Positions 22,728-31,519 of a stretch of 64,000 bases of DNA are shown piece by piece. The position numbers were made by a program, and so were the translations under genes. Where the stretch lies: positions 844,424 to 908,423 of the forward strand of contig MNCI01002249.1 of assembly GCA_015680685.1 (NCBI GenBank). The letters run 5' to 3'. Origin of the DNA: Gnetum montanum (lineage: Eukaryota; Streptophyta; Gnetopsida; Gnetales; Gnetaceae). The notes beneath the pieces were generated by a model. That model searched no databases. It was not told the origin of the DNA and saw only the letters and a list, made by a program, of their open reading frames with translations. Positions within the stretch are counted from its first letter, which is position 1; every line of letters starts with the position of its first letter.

Positions 22728-22897
22728 AAACATTAAGAAAAATGGAGACAAAGGTTGTGTTGTGTGGTTGTTTTGGTTGCAGGACCAAAATGAGATGACA
22801 AGGAACACACTGATGTAGGAAAAAGGAGAAAGTCATCCACAAGGTTTCAAGGTCTCATCCACAAAAGGAAAGCTCAAAGGAAAAGAATTCAAAGAAC
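22728..22897 (+). repeat. Copia 3' LTR fragment
   Basis: About 170 bases closely match 18259-18430, then the match stops at GAATTCAAAGAAC. The first 14 or so LTR bases are missing beside the N. Confidence 0.8.
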
Positions 22898-24279
22898 TGT
22901 TGGTGACTATTTGGAATCACCAATGTTGGAGACCTTTGGGATCGATAGTGTTCTTCAAACAAGGTTCAGGTACTTACTAGTCTCTAGCAACACCAAGGCC
23001 CAAATACTTCCAAATAAGCTCAGTAGTTATGAAACGTACTAAACATGTGTGTTTTTCTGTTGTGCATGTTGAAATAGTTGGGTTGTGTATTAAATAGTAA
23101 TCAACTATCATAAAGATGTTTGGCTAACTTTGTCAAATATTGTGAGTTGTTGAAGGTTCCTATTTTGTATAATCACTTAGCCTATATGGTTCTGATAGCA
23201 CACTACTTGTAACAAATAAAATTTTACAAAAAAATTTGAACATAATTTTGCCAATCTACTCCTAATTTACCTCAGAGAGAAAGTTGCACAAAAAAACTAC
23301 AAATAGAGCGAGATTCAATGGACTTAGAAAGAGAATGAAAAGAACAGTAGAATTGTGTGAAATCTGAAATATCTAAGTAAGATAAAGTCACACGAGGAAA
23401 CACTTCACAATAAAGCTATTCCTAAGTCAATAACTACGAATTGTCCAAACTTCCTAAGCTCAACAAGTAATTTCATAAAGATAATCTTATTATACTACAA
23501 AAAACTACTATGTAAACAATAAAGTACAAGTCTCTATTTTGGCTAGTTAATAGTTGTCAACAATTGCATTCAATAGAGCTTTCAAATATCTGACAATTTC
23601 AAGGTTGAAATATTAAAGTAATACACTTTAAAACAATAAAGCTATTTTAGTTTTTTCAAAATACCAACTATTTTTCTAGATCCTTTATGCTCAAAATAGG
23701 TAATATTGTTAAGACAATACTATTAAATTTCTCCTAAAGCTTTTCAACAACATAAGCTCTTCTATGGAAAATCTTAATAGAAGTCTAATATTGTGCAAAA
23801 ATAGAGCTATGAAAGTAACCTAGAGAAAATCCCAAAATTAAATGCCAAGCATGATACTACGTAAACCATTAGCTAAGCAACTAAAAAAAAATGGAAAAGA
23901 ATGAACTCATAGGATTAAAAAGAAGCAACTGAATTGATGTCTTAAGTAAGCCATCTTATAAGTAATTTTCAATTGTCTTTTCCAAATTCTCCCAATCCAC
24001 CTTTTTAACTCTACCCTTGAAGCCCTTTTCTAGTGGCTTTGGGTAGTTACAATAATCATGAAAAGTTGAGGGTATTATAAATACATAGGGAGATTAATTA
24101 ATAACCATCCTAGAAGTTATAACTAATATAGGAAGTTATTGGAAATTTAAGCTATGATGGCTAAGTGTTTTCTTTGTGATGAAAAGCTAAAAATATCATG
24201 AAGTTTTTAATACTAACCATCATAGGAAGTTACAACTTCCATAGAAATAAAAGGAGCCATAGCCAACTATCTTCTTCAT
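22898..24279. other. AT-rich stretch, no gene recognised
   Basis: It begins TGTTGGTGACTATTTGG, which could be the start of another LTR, but no matching end was found. Near 24100-24240 the motif ACCATCnTAGrAAGTTAyAAC occurs twice. No coding support. Confidence 0.4.
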
Positions 24280-26964
24280 ATAGCAAGTTCGACCCAAGGT
24301 GGAGCAAAACAACCTAGGAGAGGTCGAAGACAAGTTCCTGCCGGACAACATAATGAACAGGAGGTGCATTCATTTAGCATCCATCAAGACGAACCTCCTA
24401 CCAGACGGTCCGGATAGGCAGAAGGAGGAGCTGCTGTGCCTGAACTGGGACAACAACTCACGTTGCCCCCCGAATGTGTTCAGGCCATCCACGCGAAGTC
24501 CACGATTGCTTCGGTAATTGTGGAACTCAACTTCGAATCTTTTGCAGAGTTCGCTCCTGAGGCTGTTAGGGATCACCTTAAAGGGTCTCCCTTCTGGCCT
24601 GTCCTCTCTGAACAAAGTGCCTGGTACTTAGGAGAAACGTACTTGTTTTGGCACAATAAAGAGCAAGGCACCACAGTAAACATCGGTGGTGTGTCAGTAG
24701 ATTTTTCTGCACAGGCGATTTCGGAAGTGTTAAATCTTCCGAATTCAGGCCCCCATGTTGCTCGGTTATCCACCCGATCCGACCCTGATGTGCGAAAGGA
24801 TTGGCTAGAGAAGGCTTATGGCAGAGATAAGGCTTTTGGTGAGCTGACCACGGAGGAGCGAGTCTATTTCAAAATCGGGACTTATCACCTCTTCCCCACA
24901 AAAGGCTTAAAGAGAATATCAACGTATGCGGCAAGAGGATGTGCAGTGTTGATGGGAAAGGTTAACGCTAACCTTCCTCATCTATATTTGACGGAGATCC
25001 TAAGGCGATTCGAAGAACGGAAGACAGGAAAAATGGCACTCCCTTTTCCCTGTCTTATCAGAAAACTGTGCCGTCGGGCAGGTATTCGGGGATATACAAA
25101 TGACGTCCTCCGAAAGGCCCAAAATGCTTCTTATGCTGAATTGTTAAAGGCGCCAGCTCCAAGAAAGAGTACTGGCGAAGAGTTGGGACCAGATGAAGAA
25201 AATGAAGAACAGGTGACTGAAACCCCTGCAACTCAGCTTGCAGGACCCAGTCAACCTCCAGCCACAGGTCCTAGCCAACAACAAGAAGCAGAACCCGGCA
25301 CAGGCCAGGATCAGCCGCCGCCGCAAGACTATAGACCGTCAATGAGCCACTTGAGGGCTATTGCTGAGACGGTCAGTTGGGGAAGTCGTGATGACACCAG
25401 TCTTTTCCGTGTCATCGATGATGCCAGGCAGCCTACAATTTCAATAGATCGCACAAGGGGTGAGTTGTCAGTACAAACAGGAGGAGGGGAAAGTAGATGG
25501 TCACAACAGATTTCTGGACATGCGGCATCTTTTCAAGTGCAATTAGAGACTGGTGAAGGGGCCACAGTGGTGGTCATGCAACACCAGGATGCCGCAGGAG
25601 CAGCTGATGTGGTAACTGACTACATCAAGGAATCTTTTCATGTACCTGTTGTGCCACCGGCAGATCTTTCAGGAGCACAGGATGCTCAAACCATTGCCGG
25701 AACCTCAATGACTCCTGCAGAACATGAGGATGCATTGGACAGATTGCTTCAAACAGGACAAGTTTTAACGTCTCTGTTTGACATCCCTCAGGATGTAACC
25801 GCAATGCAATCAGACCTCATTTCAACCAAGGGGAAACTGGTCATATCCGAAGTAAGGGCTGAACATGCTGAGGCTGAAGTGTAGAAATTACAAGAGCAGC
25901 TCATCGCCTTACAGGCAGCACAGCGGGATCCCTTGCGATTGGTTCCCGCAGACCAGTTAGACAATTTTAAAACCGAGCAATTAACCAAATTAATTACAGA
26001 AAATAAAAAGGTGGCAGAAGAAAAGGAGATGGCCACTTGGGATGCCTCCGCAGCACAGGCGCAAACTCATGTGCATCTTAAGGCACTCAAGGCCTTACAA
26101 GAAAAAAACAAATAGTTGATTGCTGATAACCTTCGGTTGACCTCTGTGGAGAAGCAAAAGAATGTTCTCGATGAGCACTTTCATCGGCTTCGGGAACAAT
26201 TCATTTGAGTCAACCAAGACGTAAGCCGTTTAGCCAGAGAAAATAGAACCCTCTCAATGGAGGAGATGCGCGCTATTCGACAGAAGTCAGCCATCGAAAT
26301 TAGCGCGTGGCAGAATGAGGCTAAATGACACGAGAAGCTGAAGGAGCACTTCCGTGACCAGGTGGGGATGTACAAACAGATCCTGGAAAAGGATATCCTT
26401 ATGGCAAAAGCCCAAATCAACAACATCAGTGCCCAGCACACTGATTGGGGGGCCATATTGGACACTTATGCCTATGCCCACCAGGCGGAAATTAAGAACC
26501 GGGACCTGCAGATCCAAGACTTAACTGAATACATGGAGTTGGCAAATCTTCGGTATGCCAACCTGGCCATGTTAACGGCAGGACGCCTGAGGTCAGAGCT
26601 CGAGCAGCAGGTAGCTTCCACCTACATCAAATATGAAGCAGAGTTTACAGAACAAAAGAAGTTGGCGGAAAAATTAGATGTTGCAAATTCTGAACTTGCG
26701 GTGGTAAAAGAGAGCTACCAAGGGTAGAAAGATGTAGCATCCGACTTGGCTCGACGGCTCACAGAACTTCACGAATATAAAGACAAAGCCAGAGCCTTTG
26801 AAGAGGAACGACGGGTGTTTGCGGCATGGTACGTCAAAGCTAATCAGATGTTCCCGCAACTACCCTGTCCGTGGGAAGTGCCGACTCCATCAAACATTGG
26901 AGTATCAGCATGGACGACACAAGACCCTCGGACCGAAGAGGAGAAGCTCCAGGCTATTCTTTAG
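24280..26964 (+). pseudogene. G1 additional ORF, copy A (domain + linker + coiled coil, about 890 codons)
   Basis: One frame runs 24280-26964 with stops at 24415, 25882, 26113, 26206, 26326 and 26725. The longest unbroken piece, 24436-25884, is 482 codons. Layout from 24280: basic N-terminus (KQPRRGRRQ); globular domain about residues 75-290 (WYLGETYLFWHN, VDFSAQAISEVLNLP, YFKIGTYHLFPTKG, FPCLIRKLCRRAGI); Pro/Gln-rich linker 290-350; a second conserved patch (SMSHLRAIAETVSWGS); and from about residue 475 to 860 heptad-like, charged sequence (LTEYMELANLRYANLAM). The ending has MFPQLPCPWEVPTPSNI. I think the first domain resembles Pfam 'putative plant transposon protein' (PF20167), unverified. 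No in-frame ATG begins it; ATA at 24280 or 24262 may be a mutated start, or an upstream exon may supply one. The function is unknown. By position it matches the extra or env-like ORFs of Athila/Tat elements, but no signal peptide or membrane segment is visible. Confidence 0.7.
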
Positions 26965-27216
26965 TATCATCAATCTTCAAAACTTGGAGCACGTGACAAA
27001 GGGAAAGCACCCATGGAGGAGCCACCGCCACCAGGAACTACATGAGTTCCACATTTTTGTAGTTGTAGCATTTTTTCTCTGTGTTGTGTCTTCCCACACT
27101 GCGGCATTAGTCCATTTCTTTTTCTAGTTAATAATCCCATACCTATCCACTGTGTAATCACTGAAGCTTGTTCTCCTTGTAACTCGAGGACGAGTTTTTA
27201 TTCAGTCGTGGGGGTA
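26965..27216 (+). other. 3' untranslated part and polypurine tract of E1
   Basis: AACTCGAGGACGAGTTTTTA (27181-27200) and GTCGTGGGGGTA just before TGATGAG (27217) are typical of the plus-strand priming region beside a gypsy 3' LTR. The element at 44506-44545 shows the same on the minus strand (GTTGTGGGGTTA). Confidence 0.7.
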
Positions 27217-27240
27217 TGATGAGACGCGGTTTGCGTCGGC

Positions 27241-27298
27241 CGCGATATCGCGTACGCGATATCGCGTCCTTCCCTACGATATCGCGTACGCGATATCG
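27241..27298. promoter_or_regulatory. Two perfect CpG palindromes in G1 U3
   Basis: 27241-27266 is a 26-base perfect palindrome and 27277-27298 a 22-base one. Both are built from GCGATATCGC arms around GTAC. They end 16 bases before the TATA box. Eroded versions occupy the same place in other G1 LTRs, for example CGATATCGGACCCCCGATATCG near 36085-36107. Confidence 0.8.
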
Positions 27299-27313
27299 CA
27301 GTCCGCCGCCATG

Positions 27314-27323
27314 TCTATAAATA
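27314..27323 (+). promoter_or_regulatory. TATA box of G1 LTR L1
   Basis: TCTATAAATA. The same CTATAAATA lies at 36161 and 39979, and on the minus strand near 53991-54001. Confidence 0.7.
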
Positions 27324-27720
27324 AGAGGCGGCACTCCCTTGTTTGGGGATCCCAGTTTTAGTGTAGCGAAGCTCTGGCAGTTTGATCCCTCCAGAGTTAG
27401 AATTTTCCCGTGTCTGCCCGCAGTGTGGTGAATGTGATTGTACGGTGTCTTTATTCGAGTGTGCCGTACTTGGACACGCACATGACCGGCAATAAAGATC
27501 GAGATTACTTCATCATTGCAGCATTCACTTAGTTTATTTATTTGTTATTTATTTAATGTTATTTATTGCTTTCATAGCGCGGTGTGAGTACGACTTAACT
27601 ACGAGCATCTACGGGTGTGTACGGCTAGTTAAGGAATCGGTTACTCATCGCGATTAGTTTCTCACCCTTAAACTCCTAGAAGCGGAACGAGTACGACTTG
27701 ATTACGAGCATTTAAGTGTG

Positions 27721-27850
27721 ACTGCTTGGTAGCCCAGTGGTGTAGCTAGGGGGATCTACGCTTGGTAACCCAGTGGCGTATTTGGGGTCTGCGCTTGGTA
27801 ATCCCAGTGGCGTACCTAGGCCTATGCTTGGTAGTCCCAGTGGCAGTCGT
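27721..27850. repeat. Minisatellite inside G1 LTR, about 4 copies
   Basis: Units of about 30-35 bases built on GCTTGGTAnCCCAGTGGCGTA. Other G1 LTRs show fewer copies (two near 36505-36560). It makes a repetitive minus-strand open frame that is not a gene. Confidence 0.75.
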
Positions 27851-28226
27851 GCATGAAGTCCAAGATGTGTACGGTTGATCAAGGAATCGGTTGCTCGTCG
27901 CACTTAGGCTAGATTAGATTTTCTTACCCTTTTTCCTCTTAGCTTAGATTAGTTAACATTATTTTCCATTGCCATCAGGAGTAGCGTTAGAATTAGAATA
28001 CATCATACACCTCATCTAGACTAAACCATACGTGACATATGCAAAACTAGTCTAGATGGGAAGATAGCGAACTGCGACCTAAGGCTAACTATCTAGGTGC
28101 CACAACTAGTCCATCTGCGGAGTTCGACCGGATCACGCGTGCGATGCTCGTTTCGTATGGTTGAGTGTAGGGGTACCTCGCCACTCATCAATAACAATAC
28201 AAGATCATGAACTTTAAAAGTTCTTT

Positions 28227-28850
28227 TCAAATCCCTTCTATTGAGCCACTTTTAACTTGGGAAGCATTCTTTAGTAAATTATCTTTAGCTCTATCCATTT
28301 TGGCTTCTCTTCTGATGAGCAAGGTCATGAAACTTCTATCTTTACCATTTTTCTTACTATACTTTTGTACAATTTCCGAGGTTGAACTTATAATCTTATT
28401 GATAATTATTGCAAGCAAACCATAGACCAAGTTATAAGCTAATGTTCCAATAACATTCTTAAATCTAATATGATCAGTCCATAATGCATATTGCAAGTAA
28501 TCAATCCAATTTCTTGGATTCCCATCCATCGACTTCTTAATATAGGAAATTAGCTTTTTATTTGTAGATTTAGCTAAGCCATTTGTTTAAGGAGAATAAT
28601 TTGAAGAAGAAAATAGAAAGATGGACCTTTTTAATGTCCATGTTATAAACTCTTCACATTGAAAAGTGGATCCATTATCACATACCAATACTAGTTTTAA
28701 AGGAGCTTTAGCCCTTTTGATTTTCGGTCCATAAATTTGACATTTGTAACATCTTTGTATTTTCAAATTAATATCTTGATACATACTAGGCCAATAAAAA
28801 TCATAATGGAGTATATGTTGCATTTTGGACTTAGGAGATTCATACAACAA
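28227..28850 (-). pseudogene. E2 integrase, internally deleted
   Basis: The first part has the zinc-binding H2C2 end (HYDFYWPSMYQDI, RCYKCQIYG) and jumps directly to LVCDNGSTFQCEEF, which carries the second catalytic Asp. The core with the first Asp is deleted. The second part (28529-28227) is the C-terminal region, with NWIDYLQYALW and GTLAYNLVYG. A stop separates the parts. Integrase would insert the DNA copy; this one cannot work. Confidence 0.75.
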
Positions 28851-29602
28851 ATTAGAATGATCATGGAATTGTTCTAGGATAGGAATGATTTAATCATTGT
28901 GAACACATTCCAACAAAACCCCTCTAAAATCCTTTCTGTATAAAATCCCATTTTTAACCATAAATTTATTCTCCTTTTTGAAGAAAGCTCTATTTTAACT
29001 TGTAGTTAAGTTTTTCAGAACCTTTCGTATATCAAGGAATTCTAGAATCTCATCATACCAATTTCCCTTATGAGTCTTCAACACACATCATCTTCTTTAG
29101 CCATTAGCTTGGCTAATCCCATTCCTTTAATGGTTTTAAATATTTCCAATGAAAATCTAAAACCTTGAAGCTTAATGAGCTACTTTCCTCTCTTCAATCC
29201 AATTTCATTTTGGGCTAATTATTGTTTAACCATAGGCTCTATTAGCATAATGTGAACTAATGAACTTTCCAAATAATATTTGAAATGTTGAAGTGCCTTA
29301 ATAACTACAAACTCTTGTTTCTCTAAGCCTGAATAATTAAGCTATGAACCTTTTAATTGATATCCAAAAAATTTGATTGATTCATCTTGACCTTCATCTT
29401 TTTGAGTTAAAACGATAGCAATTGAATCATTTGAAGCAAAAGCATATAACCAAAAGTTGTCTTTCAATTTTTGTTTTACTAAGTAAGGATTTTATTGAAT
29501 GGATTTCTTAATTTCTGATAAAGCTTTCTCTATTTCTAGTGTTTTCTCTACTAGGTTGTCTTTCTTTAGCATATGTATCAAAGGTATAGTAATTTCAGTA
29601 AA

Positions 29603-30076
29603 TCAAGGAATAAATTTCTTAATGAAATTTATCTTTACAAAGAAAGATCTAAGATATTTCTTACTTGTAGGATGTTCAATATTTTGTATTGCTTGAACTC
29701 GAGAGTCATCTATAGAAATTCCTTCTTGATAGATTACATGGCCTAGTAAACTTCGAAATTTAACTCCAAAGATAAATTTCTTAGGATTTAACGAAATACC
29801 ATACTCATGACATCTGCTAAAAACTTGTTGAAAATGACCAATATGATCTTGCTTTCTTTTTGAAAAGACAGTGATATCGTCGAAATAAACCATAATGAAC
29901 TCACCTATTAAACCTTTAAAGGCTAAATCCATTGCTCTTTGAAAAGTAGCTCCATCATTTGATAGCCTAAATGACATTAGAAAGCGATTAGAAAGCTTCA
30001 TCTCTAGTAAGTTTTGGCCAAGAATGATAGGGTCTAATAAGTGAGCTTTCAATTCTATAACCTTAACTACCAACAA
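29603..30076 (-). pseudogene. E2 reverse transcriptase fragment
   Basis: 157 codons open. LSNDGATFQRAMDLAFKG at residues 38-55, catalytic YFDD at 64-67 (near 29885), LNPKKFIFG at 96-104 and LGHVIYQEGISID at 111-123. Fingers and the first catalytic Asp region are missing from the open piece. Downstream on the same strand (29480-29150) is RNase H-like text: LNYSGLEKQEFVVIKALQHF and MGLAKLMAKE. Confidence 0.8.
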
Positions 30077-30668
30077 TTAATTACTATTAATGGCTTCCTT
30101 AAGTTACATTTATGCAATTAGAAGTTTACCCCTTATCTCCAGTAGTAGTAATTGGATTGTTGAAATATCTTTTGGAATATCAAAGATCTTTGGAATTAGT
30201 TGCCTAACTCCAATTAGTTGCTCTAGAACTTTCTCATGTTGCACTGCACTTATTCCCTTACTCTCGCTTCTATAGATATTTGAATATTTGCCATTACAAA
30301 AATATTTAGAATAGAGGCTGCGTGAGCACTTAAAGCCTCTTCAATTATATTTTTCATAACCTATGATATTATTTCCTAGCCCTTGTGTGACATAACTAGG
30401 ACTATTACACCTTCATCTTCTTCTAACATTATGGAGAAAGCCACAACACTTCCAGAGATTTTGCGAAGTGGTTCTTGTGGCACAGACACTGTGATTTCTT
30501 ATGTGTTGGGATTAGTGTGAAAGGAGCCAAGTTCTTCCGTGTAGAGAACAAATGGGCTAGGACATTTGCTAGCCAATTGATAGTCCTTACCACTTCATTG
30601 AGATGACTCATGGATAAATGGTACATTAAGAACTTGCCACTACTCCCATAGGCTTGTTTCTACAACTA

Positions 30669-30851
30669 CTATTCCCTAAGTTTCCTTAAGCATTTAGCTA
30701 CTGCTGGCATCTCTAGTGTCATCTCAGGTGCTATTAATGATGGTGGAGTTTCCACCTTCTCTTGAAGCTTGGCAAGGGCCTTATCTTTCATCATTTCTTG
30801 CCATGATTTGGTAGGGGCCCTATAGATCATATCATTGGAATAGTGAGCCAT
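30669..30851 (-). pseudogene. E2 upstream reading, unidentified (gag or protease region)
   Basis: 60 codons open, hydrophilic (SWQEMMKDKALAKLQEKVE). Its position upstream of RT suggests gag-protease. No motif was recognised. Confidence 0.35.
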
Positions 30852-31443
30852 TCCTCTTCTTTTGTAAAGTTTTCTAATGAGGCATAGGAAGGGGAGTGTC
30901 TTCTAACCCTTCTCATTCTCCTTAAACTACTTCTTGATTTTCAAGAAGATGAATTACAGAAGGTTGACTTGGAATTTCTTACTTAGAGCTGGACATGCCC
31001 TTGCATAAAACGTAGTGACTTTTCTTGGTCCAAAGTTTAGTTCTTGGAGAATTGTGTGTTAGACTTTCCTACTCTATACCTTTTCTAACTAGGCCTCTGT
31101 TAGAGTAACTTCCAGGTTTGCCTTGGATCTTGGGACCTCATCCTACTTGGATTACCTTGTCTTTGCAGTGGGAACTTGGTGAATAGATTCCACCTCAAGT
31201 TCTTGTTGTAGGAGATTTGTAGCATGAGTCACCTCAACAACTTGCTTCTGCTACTATGGTGGTTACTACTACTATCCCCTACCTCCTCTTAGTCTCTTTT
31301 CCTTGGGTTGTGATGATCCACCTACTTGTGATCCCTATTTTAGTACCATTTGCAATGACATAAATAACCTTGGATCAGTTGTTTTGATTTCATTTCTTAA
31401 GTCTGTATAACTTGTAATCACTTTTTGAATTAGTGATAATTAC

Positions 31444-31519
31444 AAAATATTTAAGATATTAAGGTTCTCAAGAGGTTGCAGATGTAAAATATTTAAGATA
31501 TTAAGGTTCTCAAGAGGTT
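31444..31519. repeat. 42-bp-period duplication
   Basis: AAAATATTTAAGATATTAAG plus 14 further bases occurs at 31444-31477 and again, identical, at 31486-31519, with 8 unmatched bases between. Confidence 0.85.

Larger units (their letters stand above)
18238..22897 (+). mobile_element. Gag-only Ty1/copia element (non-autonomous), 3' LTR truncated
   Basis: 5' LTR 18238-19475, primer-binding site 19478-19490, decayed gag 19531-21060, then about 1.6 kb without recognisable coding, and a 170-base 3' LTR fragment 22728-22897. Protease, integrase and reverse transcriptase are absent, so it would have needed a partner. A solo LTR of the same family lies at 41840-42898. Confidence 0.75.
24280..28190 (+). 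mobile_element. G1 gypsy element E1, 3' part only (extra ORF and 3' LTR)
   Basis: An additional ORF (24280-26964), a short 3' untranslated part with CTCGAGGACGAG typical of gypsy 3' ends, a purine tract before 27217, and an LTR 27217-28190. Gag, pol and the 5' LTR are not present upstream. CpG content is much higher than in the surroundings, so this is the youngest or least decayed G1 sequence here. It abuts a minus-strand gypsy pol at 28191. Confidence 0.8.
27217..28190 (+). repeat. G1 LTR L1 (3' LTR of E1), best preserved copy
   Basis: 974 bases bounded by TGATGAG...CTCATCA. It has CpG palindromes at 27241-27298, a TATA box at 27314-27323, AATAAAGATCGAG at 27490-27502 as a likely poly(A) signal region, a minisatellite at 27721-27850 and a conserved U5. 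Relatives are at 36014, 39838, 43673, 49563 and 53282. Confidence 0.85.
28191..31400 (-). mobile_element. Ty3/gypsy element E2, pol fragments of a non-G1 lineage
   Basis: Read on the minus strand from high to low coordinates: unidentified leader, reverse transcriptase (30076-29603), RNase H (about 29500-29100), zinc-binding and integrase (28850-28227). No LTR was identified. The RT wording (YFDDITVFSK, LNPKKFIFGV, SKKYLRSFF) differs from G1 (FIDDFSTYG), so it is another gypsy lineage. Its 3' side is cut by the G1 LTR at 28190. Confidence 0.7.

Noticed and set aside
27712-27903. Minus-strand frame with repeated TGLPS text
   Set aside because: It is the antisense of the LTR minisatellite.
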